From assembly GCF_017562075.2 (NCBI RefSeq), contig NC_054083.1, forward strand, positions 43,241,269-43,305,268: 64,000 nucleotides of DNA, read 5' to 3'. The stretch's first letter is position 1; every line of letters starts with the position of its first letter. This DNA comes from Anopheles merus (Eukaryota > Arthropoda > Insecta > Diptera > Culicidae). A program made the translations under genes and the position numbers. Below, in pieces: positions 24,880-37,300 of this stretch. The notes beneath the pieces are model-generated. The model was not told the origin of the DNA and searched no databases. It was given only the letters and a program-made list of their open reading frames with translations.

Positions 24880-27800
24880 ACCGACTGGCCGACGCCAGCC
24901 GAATCGCAAAGCTTTCGTGCATTCCAACCATCGTCGCCTCTCAAGCACACCGCCCCTCCCCATTGTTTACCCCCTCTGCCAGAATAATCTTTCCCTTTCC
25001 CACTGCCGTGAAGCGCCCGGGCTGCTGGTGTTTCACTCTGTTGCGGATCTCGGCGCAGTTGCCTTACTCTTTGGTAAACAACGTCGGGGCTCGCAAGCAA
25101 GCTCGCTCACTGATCACGATCGTCTTCTTTTCTATCGAACGCGCCCGCAAACCCTCTCTCATCACTCCCCGCGAAACCCATTGCTAACCCTTTTTTTTTT
25201 ATTCCCCCGTGCCGTGTGTTTATCATTTATTTCTCTTCCGTTTGTTTATCATCTGTCTTCTAAGCTTTGGTGATCGTGTTTTTCATCTTCTAGTCGTTTG
25301 TCTGTATATATTTTTATCTCGTTGGGTACGTTTTTCTTTCTTTTGGGTTTTTGCAGTTTTTTTTTCCATACATTCCCCGCTAACAGAGCGAAACTTAGGC
25401 GTACGTTATTATTGTTCGCAGCATTATTTGTTTTGTTTGTGCAGCTTTTTATCTTGAATTTCTGCTCGCCAAATTCTTGAGTGCACACAGCCCCGCACAT
25501 CTGCACACCGATCTGCGCAGAATTGAAATTATTCAAAGCACTTCTTCTTTTGCGCACTCAGTTTCGGCGTGCGTGCTGTTTGTCTGTTGACGATTTTCTT
25601 ACTAATTTTGCGTCCAAAAATAAAACTTCTATCATGATGTTGTGTGACTATTTTGAACGATGTGTTTTAGTGCAAAGGCATTTTAGTAAAAGGCCCTCAA
25701 AGCAGCTTCTGAAATAAAAACAAAATTCCAGAATGCATCTGTTGTTTCCTTTTTAGGCCATTTCAAACACGTTTTAAAGCAATTGCGCAGCTTGGTGATA
25801 ATCAGCCAAAAACATTCCCTCAACTCCAGTCACTATGTTTTCATCTGCATTAAGCAGCACCTTCTCCTATTCATCTCGCTCCACGCGTTGTCGCGTTGCG
25901 ATTTTTGCATAAAATCGTTCACTCCCAAAAATCAACAACTATCCACCGATCAACAGCAAATCGCGTGGGTTTTGTTTACATTCTCCAAACAAGGGTAACT
26001 TGTTATTCTGCACGAACCAAAACAAGATCGCATCAGCATATGTTTATTTTGTTTCCCCTTTTTTATTGGTGCGTTTTTTTTCAACATACTCTCTGTCTTG
26101 CTCTCTCCAGCATTCTCTCTCTCTCTCTACAACAGTACAATTTCACACGACCACATTTGGTTTTTGCTTTGTCTGTTGTTTGAGCGAAAACAGCTTTCAT
26201 GAAAGCACATTCAGAGCACTATTTGCGCACAACGGGCATTTAAGCTTCGCGCCAAAATGACTCAATTATCAAGCCAAGATGATATCAAACAGCATCAAAC
26301 GATCACCCACGGTGCTTTCCGCACATTAAACAGAGGAGGGAGCACTCTCGGGTACGCGCCACTTGGCACGTATCGCCCGGCACGTAAAAAAAAAAACCCT
26401 AGGATTACCCACTCTTCATTCGCCACATCCATTCAACCACACGGACCACCCCTACAGACACGCCAACCGGGCGGGGGGCGGTAGCTACCGAAAATAATCA
26501 TTGCTCATTGTAAAATAATTTTATGTGCGCTGTTTGCGGTCGATTTAAGTGTATGGTCGTTTTGGAATTTCAAGTGTGCGAGGAGGAGGAAGTGGTCGGT
26601 TGTTGGAAAAAAAAGAAGCCACATCACATCTATTGCCGGTGCTGCACTTGTTCACTATTGAGATGGATGTACGGTAGACAGCGAGAGAGAGAGAGAGAGA
26701 GATAGAGAAGGTAAAGGTCAGCAAAAATAAAAATGTCGGTAAGCTCAGTGCACTCACCGTACAGAAGATCTCCATCGGTTAGAAATTGGTGAGAATGAAG
26801 GGTTTTATGTGTCTTCTATTTTTCTCATTAGCCTAGACTTTAGTCTGCAACGTTTCTATACCAAATGAAGGTTGGTTTTATGGGGCAGACTTGTGGATTG
26901 TGTGTTTGGAGCTACCGAACGTTCTGGCTTTAATGCTGCAGGTGCTAACACGCCTGTTTTGAGGTGCGTAGATTCACATCTTCGTTTTGGTTTCACTTAG
27001 TCCAATTTGTTTTTCGCCTGGCCCGCGCTAGAATGAGGGGCAAAGAGCTACATAACCTTTCGCAGCACGACGGGAAGCTTTATGACTTTGATTAGCTGCC
27101 AGACTTGAGCACACACATACACACACACACATGCACACATTCAACATGCTTTGCCAGCGAGATTTATTGCAGCTGTGTTAGCACCGTTCCGTCGCTTCTT
27201 CGACTAGGAATGTTAATTGGATTACCCACGCTCCGGGAGAGATGGGGTATGGGGTTTGAAAAATGAAGGAAAAAAATCTTTTATTTTAAAAACCAGCAGT
27301 AACCACGAGAGGAGAAGGTCGAACCGCCATCATCAATAATGAAAAATAGGTTAAAAAAAATTATAAAAAATCAATTTTCCTACAATTTGCTTCGCAAAAG
27401 ACACAAAAACTTCAGAGAATAATCAATTGAAAGGCACATAAACCAGAGCTAACAATCTGGCCCACATATTTGATCGATGCATTGCATGAAATTAGTAAAA
27501 TTGTTTGCCTTGTGAAATTAATTTACACCAGCGCGTATCATTCATCATTCCAGACACGTGCTTTCTCGCCCCTACTGTCCCGCAGCGGCTTGCGATCGAA
27601 GCAATTTCAACACCCCCTCAAAACACCGAAACGATAAAACCTTGTGCCAGCTAGACCTCTTTTTTGCGCTTCTACACATATGGCCCCCGGCTGTGCTACA
27701 AAAATAGCTACAAGCCCTCGGACCGCCAACCCACCTATGGGGCAACTATGCCGAACGAAAACTAAACGATATTCGGTACCGACACACCGACAACACCGTT

Positions 27801-30772
27801 CACGCCCCAGCCCGAAGCCAAATTAATCCAACTGCACGGTACATTAACACGTAATTCAGGCAGCCGGGGCATCGAAGTCCACGTCCCGCCCGGCTGAGAA
27901 TGCAAACGTGACACGACGTCGATGCGTCGTATCGGGGGGGGGGGGGGGGGGGGCAGCACAGTGGCATTCGTTCGCCTCCTGCACTCCCGTACCATGGCCA
28001 AGTAAAAACGCCAAATGCACCAATTTTGTGCGCCACTGCCCACGCAAGTGCATCTGTAGTTTTTTGCGTGCGTTTTGATGCTCCAAACCCGAAACGTGTT
28101 GAGTGAAGTCTACAAACCGTCCACGGGTAGTGATAGGAGCTTTCAGCACAAAAACAAACAAGCTAAAAATAATGTTCTTATCACGGTAAGCTGACCACGC
28201 TAAAGGGTTGTACACGTTTTGCGTATTTTCGAGATAGTTTTTTTTTTCGTTTTGTTTTTGCACATTCTGCCTCTACTCTTAGATCACCAGAAAAAGCTTC
28301 TGTTTGAGTCAGAAATAGCCTTGCAAACGGTTGAGTATGGCAATGCGAGCAGAAGACGCTGGACGCCACCTCCTATTAGCAGCATTCCACAGCTCTGCTC
28401 ACTCACGACAATTAATGAAAATGTCCAACAACGTCCTGTTATTTGTGTTACTCCTCTGTTTTCTTTTGCTCTAGCCATAATTAAGCACAAAATCACCCAT
28501 TAACAGGTGGCTTATAAATTGCTCCACCATACAGCCAGTGACGCTGCTCTAATTTTGTGTCTACATTCCTCAATGCTAACTCACCGCTACAACCAAATGT
28601 GCTGCGTACGTTGACAAACTTTCCTTAAAGCCCCATGCCTCGGAAAGCATCAACTTATAAAACACACAGCTTGGTAAAAACCCCCCATTAGCGTGCCAAC
28701 CTCCCCCCCCCCTCCACACACTAATCCGCGTGCCATCCGCGTAAACAAACACTGGAAGGCACGCAGGCGTCGCATCACAACCTATTTCAGTTGCGGATGA
28801 TTCACATTGCGCCTGCACTGCTGCCTTTGGGTGTTGGGCGTTTTTTTTTGGTGCCTCCGCGACAACTGCTCCTTTTTTGGCCTTTTCAAGCCGGCAGGCA
28901 TCTTCGGCGCTTTGTTACGTTTGACGCAACAACAAAAGAGCGAGAGAAAAAAACGCAAACGGATAAAGCAGGTTCGATGTAAACGCGTAGGTCGAGGCGC
29001 ACGTCACGGAAGCGAGCACGATCTGCGCGAAGAAACTGTTGCCGGTGCCCGGCGGACAATGGTTTGCCGGGGGTTGAAAACAAATCATCCCATCATCGAT
29101 GACGTTCTTCAGCTACGCGTGCTCAGTGCTTCCCTCCGGTTTGTACGGCTTGAAGCGCTCTTGGCAAGGGTTACGACCGCGCGGGGCACCATAAAAGGTC
29201 GCCGCGATTTTGAGTCATCGGGAACCGCTTCCAGCGTGTGCTGCTGCAGCTAATGTGCGGAACGCGATACATCAATCTGCTTATTAACGGGCGATGATCG
29301 TACTCAATTGACTGCGCGCTGTCGATCGACACCTTTTCCACTTTGTGCGAAAGAGGGATTTCTGAGCCTTAAGATCGCCCATCCAAACGCCTTTATGGTG
29401 CTCTAGAATAAACAAAAAACATTCTGCGCCACGCTAATTCCCCCCGCGATGGCCGCAACCCCCAATCGACGGGTGGGTGCGAAATAATGAAACAAATTAA
29501 ATAAACATGAAGCCGTCTCGTGGCATCACTTGAGCCGGAGTGCTCCCGGAACTAGAGCTCTCGGGAGCCACCCCAAAAGACGATCTCATCTTTACGAGCG
29601 TCTCGAGCACTCGCCGCTTTTTTGTTGCTTCTGTGTGTACCACTCTTCTGGGCGGATCTGAACCTATCAGCCGCGTTTCAAGCTTCACAGCTGGGGGCGA
29701 ACGGGTGACCCTTGAAATGCGTCAGGTGAGACGAAGGTCAATGCTGTCGGGGCACTATCAGGCTTGCCGATCAACCTGCAGGGCTGCGCGCGGCACACAT
29801 CACTCAACCAGCTCCAAAGTCCCGAGCGGGTCCGCGCACCTTCCCCGGAGGATTAGATTATTGTGGGTTGGCTACTTAATTTTCCTGCGTTTTGCTTTGG
29901 CCCCGGCTCCAGACGGAACTCCTGGAGAAACTTCACAACAAACCACTGGATCCGTGTGTGTATGTGTGTGTGCTGGACACACTCGAGAAGATACATTTAC
30001 GGACCGGTCATTATAGTAATTCGCGCTACTTTGGTTTTTTTGCTATGCTGTTGTTTTGGTCTGGTCGTGAGTCAAAACGTGACCGGTCATTAAGCGAAAC
30101 AGAACAGAATCCCTTTTTGTTCGTTCACTCCCACCTCTTTTTTTTTTGTCTTTCTTTCTAATGCGCGAGTAGCTTTCCTTACCCGGTGGAAGATGATTCA
30201 AGTGAACGGCTTAGTGTTTTCAATGTTTGTTGCTGTTTGCATTCGTACCCCATCCCGGTGTCCCTGCTTGCGGACTTTAATTTATATCCCGGAGACGGGC
30301 AAAAGAGATTTGTGAGAGAATCGGGCACAGACCCAAACAAACAAACACAAAAAATTGCCCCAAAATGCCTCGCGAAACACTAGATGCTTCTTGACTACCG
30401 CTTGTAGTCGCTTCAGGTGGCCGCTGGATTTCGAGCTTCGGGATGATGTCATTGGTGCGGCGTGCAGAATGTAAATCGTACAACGAAAGGGAAGCTCGCC
30501 AAGATTGAACCAATTTCGGTGCGGCTTAAGACAAATGTTGGCTCACAGAAGCACACAAGTGAGGGGAGATAGTGGAATTTGCAAGATTAAAAGCCACCCT
30601 GGGAAGTTGCTGGTGGCATCCTCAAGAGATTCTTCTATTGTTCAAGAGATTCCATAATTCTGACAGAAACAATTTAAAGCTTTTAACATGTTAAACATCA
30701 ACTTTAGAAGTTGAGTGATTCCAATATTCTATGGAAAAATTTAGATTCTACCCGACAAAGATGCATTAGCCA
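24880..30772. other. gene-poor DNA
   Basis: No coding region can be supported. It contains a GA run (26682-26702), a CA-rich stretch around 27116-27135, a 20-base poly-G tract (27934-27953), AT-rich sequence at 27290-27560 and a GT run near 29956-29972. Open frames here are short and cross low-complexity DNA. Confidence 0.5.
27934..27953. repeat. poly-G tract
   Basis: Twenty consecutive G on the plus strand. Such tracts are rare and can form quadruplex structure; the exact length may be a sequencing approximation. Confidence 0.9.
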
Positions 30773-30935
30773 CAGCGGTGGGTTTAATGGTAGGCGAATT
30801 GGACGGCCGCCAGGGGCCGCCGGTAAGTTGGAGAGGCCCTCAACGATCGTTAGTCCAGCTTTTATCATAAATGAAAGAAGGAGATCTTGATTTTTTTTAC
30901 GACTAAGGGCCCCCAAAACCCTTAATCCACCTCTG
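30773..30935. mobile_element. hAT-like MITE (163 bp)
   Basis: The left end reads CAGCGGTGGGTTTAATGG and the right end, reverse-complemented, reads CAGAGGTGGATTAAGGG. This is an imperfect terminal inverted repeat beginning with CAGNGGTGG, typical of hAT transposons. It is flanked by a degenerate 8-bp target duplication, ATTAGCCA on the left and ATTGGACA on the right (6 of 8 identical), the size expected for hAT insertion. There is no coding capacity, so this is a non-autonomous, aged copy. Confidence 0.78.
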
Positions 30936-31651
30936 ATTGGACATCATAAAGTCTTTGAAATTATGAATGGACAAAACACATTGTCAAATTCCACACCTCT
31001 TTAAGAGATTATTACATTAGATCACGGTTTTTGGTGACATTTTAAAGAAGCAACAATTACTGTGTTTCGTTGAAAGGAAAGCAACAACACCCTTCTCCAC
31101 CGCATTTCGCAACATTCAACAACAAACAATCGCAAAACATTAACAACACGACAAACTGTTCGCACTTTGCTGACATTTGGCGTGGCCTCAAACCGACTGC
31201 ATCGATTCGCCGTCCCATCTGCACAAGGTGTGCATGATCGAGGCGATGATCGGGTGTGCTGTAAAGTCCGATCATTTGCCGGGGGAAAGAACACAACAAG
31301 ACCCCCCGAAAAAAAAAACAACCCCGCATCACAACACATTATCATTCCTTATCGTTCGGGCCGACGCGTCGGTCCGCGCGAACGATAGTGGAATCCCGAT
31401 GCGCGGCGCCATCCTGCCGGCCAGCCGGCAAAACGGCGCGAAACTCTACGCGGGACGGGCGCGGGCTGTTCTGCCGGTTTTTTGTTTCCTGCCTCCTCCG
31501 CACCACCACCTCCGCTGTGTGCGCGTATCATGCTGCCTGTTAGATCCAAAAAAGCTATGTTTTGTTTTTTGTCGCGCTCGTGCGGTCCCTCCCCACCACC
31601 CAAGCGCACGCCCCGTCTTGTTGGCCCCCTTTTTTTTTCGGTGGTGGATGT

Positions 31652-31693
31652 TATAAAAATTATGCAAATCAGCAAAACTGACGCCAGTCAGTC
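31652..31693 (+). promoter_or_regulatory. candidate core promoter in the gene-poor region
   Basis: TATAAAA at 31652-31658, an ATGCAAAT octamer at 31662-31669 (POU-type site) and an arthropod initiator TCAGTC at 31688-31693 follow one another. The TATA-to-initiator distance (38 bases) is longer than the usual 30-32, which weakens the case. No gene is assigned to it. Confidence 0.25.
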
Positions 31694-32959
31694 GGCAGAC
31701 CAACTGAATGTCTACACACTGTCGCCAGTACCATCAGGAAGATCATCATCATCATAGTCGTCGTCGTCGTCGTCGTCGCCACGATCGTCATCAAATCAAA
31801 TCGATTCGAGAAACCGAAAGAGAGAGAGAAGAGCTGTACGGATGCGCTTGCTATTAATACCGATACCGAATACCCTGTTATGTTTCGTGCGGGGGAAAAC
31901 TAGCAGCTGCTCCAAACAAGCTTTTTGGAAACTACGACAGCAGAACGAACGTCGAATCGCGGAACGCGGATCTAGCGGCCGAGCTACCGATTGACGTGCG
32001 GTGCGCGGTCGCTTGTTGCGCAAGTTCTTTGGCGGGGTCGCAAAACTCTGCTTCTGGGACGTTCTAATTCCTGAGAAGGGGGAGGGGGGGAGAAAACATC
32101 AACAACAACAACGAAATCCTCTTCACTTTTTCGTCACCGGCATTTATCGGCCGATCATCGATCGGATGGCAGCAGATGGCACTGGCCGGGACTGGAAATC
32201 CTGTCCACTGCCACGGGATTGAAGAAGCATAGGACAACAACAACAACAAAAAACAGCCCGAGCGACAAAGTAAAATCCGATGCCCGATTGCTGACCGACG
32301 GTCGTGGCGCCGGTTTAGTCGTAAAAAGAAATATGTTTATTTGTGCCGTTGAGCATGGATGCTGGATGCGGAGGACCACAACCCGACGCCCGGGTAGCTG
32401 GCGGGGGTAAAAGCGTAACAGCGAAAAGTAAAGCAAGGGGGTGAAATGAATAAATAAAAGCAAAACAAAACACGCGGCAGCACGGCGAAGAAAAACGCAA
32501 AACAACCAACGCGAAACAAATAACCTTCTAAAGGCCACTCTATCTACCGTTCGGACATATCTGAGATTCGCCCGCGTGCTGCCTCCCATCGCCGCCTGAC
32601 TGGGACGTCTTCCTTCCTATCCCGTTGGTGACTTGGAAAGGCGTAAACAGAGTGTAAAGAAAATGCGCTTGTTTACGTTTTTTTTTTTTTTTGTTGGCTG
32701 TTGATCGCGCTGAAAGGTTCGGGGATTTTTAGTGAGCCGTTTATGGAATGTTTTTTTTTTGTTGTTTCTTTCGCTGTGTTGTTGTTTCTCATTCCGATGG
32801 GTTTGGACAGGATGTAGCCGGATAGTTTAAAAAAAACGCTCCACCCTGCGCGAGCTGTTCATCCCGAACGTTCTTTGCATTTTGAAAACACCTTCCTGCG
32901 ATGCGAACTGATAAAGTGCACTGCGACAAGCTTTGAAAAAGGTGAGCTGATAAGCTGGC

Positions 32960-32962
<3 letters not shown>

Positions 32963-33004
<42 letters not shown>
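32963..33004. repeat. (AG)n microsatellite
   Basis: About 42 bases of uninterrupted AG, ending 187 bases upstream of the TATA-like element at 33191. GA runs of this type can bind GAGA-factor in flies, but on its own it is just a microsatellite. Confidence 0.95.
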
Positions 33005-33006
<2 letters not shown>

Positions 33007-33190
33007 TCTCCGTTTGCTGCACGCTTCATAACGATAAAGAAGCCGAGCAAACGGAGCCTCCTCTGCGTGAGACAGTTAAAGCAAACTATTTACCCTTGAC
33101 CGTGGACCCCGGGTTGCTGCTGGAGGTGTTTGTGTTTGTACCAATCACCGTCCGAGTCACCTGTTTTGGGAGCGCGAACGTGATAATGCA

Positions 33191-33226
33191 TATATTAAAG
33201 GCGAGCCGCCGTTAAGACGATCACTT
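33191..33226 (+). promoter_or_regulatory. TATA box and initiator with canonical spacing
   Basis: TATATTAAAG starts at 33191 and an initiator-like TCACTT places its A at 33223, 32 bases downstream, close to the normal fly spacing. The initiator differs from TCAKTY at one position. A small open frame begins 108 bases later on the same strand. Confidence 0.35.
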
Positions 33227-33330
33227 GGCGATGGCGGTGTTCCAAACAGTCCACTGCCCAAAATCACACCTCAAACGCACATTGGACATTGATTTCGCTT
33301 CGGAAGTTGTTTACCGCTCCCTTCGTGAAG

Positions 33331-33594
33331 ATGGAAATACTCACTAACTTCCTTGAGCTGTTCGGGCTGGTGCACGCAGCCTACCGGAAACGGTTTCTAT
33401 CCTTTCCGAAGCTGTTGATCGGTTTACGGGCAGCGTCGATCATTAATCAAGCCAATCCCTGCCAGTGCTGCGGATACCTGCACTACCCTCATTTAAAGGA
33501 GATTTTCGTCCATAATGGGCACACCGAATCGCTCGACGATCGGAAGATGAATTATTATACCTGTTCACAAATCAACATAGCAAGGCACGCTTAA
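33331..33594 (+). CDS. possible small orphan protein, 87 residues
   Basis: I do not recognise this protein. An ATG in a good context (GTGAAGATGG) lies 108 bases after a TATA/initiator pair and opens a frame of 87 codons. The product starts MEILTNFLELFGLVHAAYRK, includes NPCQCCGYLHYPH with three of its four cysteines, and ends in a basic tail. There is no signal peptide or membrane segment. Support is purely positional: the promoter-like elements, the start context and an ATG-led frame. Frames of this size arise by chance many times in 64 kb, and no polyadenylation signal was found nearby. It may equally be noncoding. Confidence 0.2.
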   Translation: MEILTNFLELFGLVHAAYRKRFLSFPKLLIGLRAASIINQANPCQCCGYLHYPHLKEIFVHNGHTESLDDRKMNYYTCSQINIARHA

Positions 33595-34280
33595 GACACA
33601 GTAGGGCATTGCTTCATCTATTTCACAGACCAAAAAAACACACACATTCATCTAGGCACCATAACCTTTCATAACCGATACCAGGAAGATAGAGCACACG
33701 AAAAGCATCCTGCGGTGGTGTTCAGGGTGGTTTTTTGTGCGATCAGTACCAAACCACACGCTTAAATCAATCACTCGCTGTCGCAAGACGTCACAAATAC
33801 AAAGCGCAGCGATGAGTCGATCGGAATCGTTTTACTGCGGTCGGCTTACGTCAAGGGACTTGGTACGATCCCCTAAAACCTGCCTGCGCCTGGTTCGGCG
33901 GGTTAATGCGACCCGTTGCGCTTCATCACTTGCTCCCTGGGAGCAGAAACAGCCTTATTAGGCAAGAATCGATATTCCACCCTATTTTAATTGCATCGAT
34001 GCTGTGTGGCTCATACGTCACACGTCGAAATACGTCATCGTAACGATCCTCGCCCAAGTGTCCCTAATTGAGTGCTCACGTAAGAACGATCGCTAACGCT
34101 CTGGGAGCTGAGCACCGACACGTTTGCTTGGGGAGTGTAAGCATCATCATTAATCTTCATTAAAATTTCCACGCATAAAGTGTTTCTTCTTTTTCCCTCT
34201 TTCTTCTTCTACCAGCCATCTACATAACTCTAAGAAAAGATATGTATGTAGACACACAAAAAAAAGCCTTTAACCCAACT

Positions 34281-34300
34281 CCCCCCCCCCCCCCCCCCCC
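34281..34300. repeat. poly-C tract
   Basis: Twenty consecutive C on the plus strand, embedded in otherwise mixed noncoding sequence. Confidence 0.9.
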
Positions 34301-37300
34301 GATCTAGCTTTCGTTCCGGAAGTCGCACAAGAAAAAGAGTACCGCTCCGACAGAAACTCCGCGCGGTGAGGATGCGTTCAATGACAACGAGTTTTACGCT
34401 CGGCGTGGGGCTAACAGGGGAACTACACGCGGGACGAGGTAAAGAAGATGGCACCAGCGATGGCACGACCGGCACGACCTGTACCAACCAACGCACTTGA
34501 ACCAATCACCGATAATCCGTAGCCTTCCAAACCGTAGCCACCGGGGAGGATCAGCTCCAGGACGGAGGTTTACCTTCGCGCAGCAGAACCGCACGCTCCG
34601 GCATCCGGTGTAAAGGTTGTTGCTTGGTGGGTCGGCTGGTACCACGAGTAGTGATAAATGTGTCGATCGCAGACAGGGCGAACCCGCCCCATGCCGACGA
34701 ACACGGCACAGTTCACGGACGACCGGATTCTAGTGGTATCCCCGAGCAGACCCGACGATGACCGGGACAGCCCGGAGGAGGTCGTACCATTTAGCCGTGG
34801 CCGTGTTCGCATGACACAGCGGACTGATCGAATGACGAGAAGTAGAAATCCCCTCCGCAGATGAGAAGATGCGCATGAGTAGTTGCACATAAATTAGATG
34901 CCAAGATCGATGCCAGTGTATCGATTAGTGTTAATGGTAATGTGAGTATGTGTGTTGATGGCTTCATTAGACGCTTTGCCATGTGGTTGAGCGGGTTTAA
35001 ACACATTCACAAAACATTCGCAATTGATAAAAATGTCACATAAGTAGAGGTCTGCTCTTCTAAATAACAAGCACTAATACATGTGAAGTATGATACATTA
35101 AATAATATAGAAAAGCTACAAAACATGACTAAAAAGAAAAGATCTTATGCTTAGAGGTAAGCATGTCTTAAAAATCAAAACAAAAAGATTCAATACATAA
35201 TCAACGAGAAAGGCAAGCAGTTAAGAAAGAAAAACTGGAAAATGAAAAATATACTTTGAAATAATACCTAAAAGTAATGTTTACACTCAACAACTTACAA
35301 ACTTAATAATCAAAAATAGTAAAGCCTAGTTCCAGGATTTTATTTTTCTCCCTTGAGATGGTCAATGTCCCGGTCCTACTGACTTGCCTTGATTGTCTCC
35401 TGTTCCCAGTAACGGTTTCGCTCGCAACTTGATGATTACTGTCACTGCCCTTGTACCAGTCTTGGTATCGGTCGCCCCACTGTTGATGCAATCTTCGCTC
35501 CTGTATCACGCAATACTCCTGCTCAAGGTGACAATCACGATCTGGCAATCGTGCAATCTCATGCCGGTCGCAGCCCCCGAAACCATCTCTTGGCCGCATA
35601 GCGCAGAATAAGGTGTTAAATTGAGCAATACTCGTAAAAAAACCCCCAAACTTCTCATAATACAAAACGGTAATAAACAACCCCAACGTGACATCGTTTA
35701 GCAGTTTCTTCATTATGGCGGTTAAAACCCTCATCTGCACCCAATAAACAGAAGGAATTGCAGCTTGCGTCGATTAAACTGTATCATGGAACAATCAGAA
35801 TCAGCTCTGCAGCGACGCCGGTCCGCAAGCGGTCCGTTTCACACTTGCAACAATGGAAAGCGCAGATGAAACCACCGTCAATCGAGTTCCATTCGGTTTT
35901 GCAAGTTCAGCACCGAGCACCGATCACGCCTGGCTCAGTAAACGACGCATCCAAGCAGCAGCAATCGGACAACAACGGACAGCAGCAAAACAGTAGCGAA
36001 TAAAGGTCTCGAGATCTCGAGCAGCCAAACAAACACCCCGCTCTCAACACTCACCTCAAGGTACAATGTTTCACAAAATCGCCCATAAAATGTGTGCTTT
36101 TGCTGTGTTTTCATTCAAGCATTGCTCTCTGCCGTTTTTTTTTTTTGCGCGCGCGCGACCGCGTACCGCCCATAGTTTATCGAGTGCGCGCGAAGCGTTT
36201 AGATTTCGCATCGTTCACCTCATCGCGCAGTCGCCCCTCCCTTAAGATCATGCTTGCTTGCTTTTTTTGTTGTTTAGTTTTGTTTGCAAGCTTTATTAGT
36301 GCTGCACGGCAGTCCTGCGCTTGCAGCGAGAGGGCCGCGGTCCGGGAATTTGGGCCACACGGATTGCCAACGGATTCGGTCGTAACTCGCTGCTGCTGCT
36401 GCTGATCGCTAATTGAATCGAAACAACGCGATGTACACATCGTGCGCGCGCGCGCGATCAGTGGAATTGGATGAAGTCGCGGTCGCGAGCTGCATGTGCT
36501 GCGCAACCGCCACAGTGGCCACTTGTAGTAACGCCACTACATCAAGACCGAGGTGCCTGTGCTGCTGGGAATAACCGACTCTCTTCTGGCCGTTTTCCCA
36601 CTCGACTCCAGCGCTAAACGGGCAAGCTCGATGCTGATGATGCTGCTCATTTGCACACAATGCAAAACCAACTCCGCCCTGTGGTGGTATTCCCGTGCTT
36701 TCCCGCGAGACTAACACGAGCTTCGGTAGAGTAACACGCGCCCGCAACAGCGAGCAGACTAATCGAGGGCACCGGGCGCTGATAGCGCTGTCACTGATAG
36801 CTGCTGCCAGTGCGCCAGTGGAATGATGCGATTTTTATCGCCCTTTTCTAACGAACCGAAGCTACCTTCGGTTCAGTGCGCAAGGTTAAGAACCTTCTGC
36901 CCTTGCATAATGATCGATTGCTGGATTTGAACGTTTTGCACAAAATGTTGAGATGTTTGTACACCAATGGGTGGAAAATATTGCAGCAAAATGTAACGCT
37001 ATTTGCCAACATCCCGAAAACGATCACAACATGATCGTAACACACATCCCCTGCAGCAGGCCAACAAAAAATACGACGCAACTAATTAGATAAACGTTGC
37101 TATTAGAGCGGCATGTAAATTTCAACCATCTCCCGTACCGTACGCTGTATTATCTAATGCCTCTTTGGGTCACGTGATTAATCGCTCCGCCACGTCATTA
37201 ATATCAGATTCGTCACCTTCAGCTGGGCAATGTAGCAAGAAGAGGATGCATTTGGCGCGCGTCGAGGCAGCTTCTTCGTTTTTTCCCCCCTCTAATTTTA

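Larger units (their letters stand above)
30936..33190. other. gene-poor DNA with a GC-rich island and a promoter-like cluster
   Basis: A GC-rich, CpG-containing block at about 31360-31480 is followed by a TATA box, octamer and initiator (31652-31693), a GTC trinucleotide run (31757-31778), a GC-rich interval at 31960-32050 and T-rich sequence around 32670-32760. No protein-coding exon was recognised; a strong donor-like AAG|GTGAGC occurs at 32939-32947. Confidence 0.45.

Noticed and set aside
33231..33347. 38-codon frame reminiscent of a Pcc1/LAGE3-like stretch
   Set aside because: The resemblance covers only about ten residues, lacks the spacing of that family, and the ATG is just 8 bases after the presumed start site.
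35303..35740. 145-codon minus-strand frame
   Set aside because: No recognisable family, no promoter and AT-rich context; compatible with chance.
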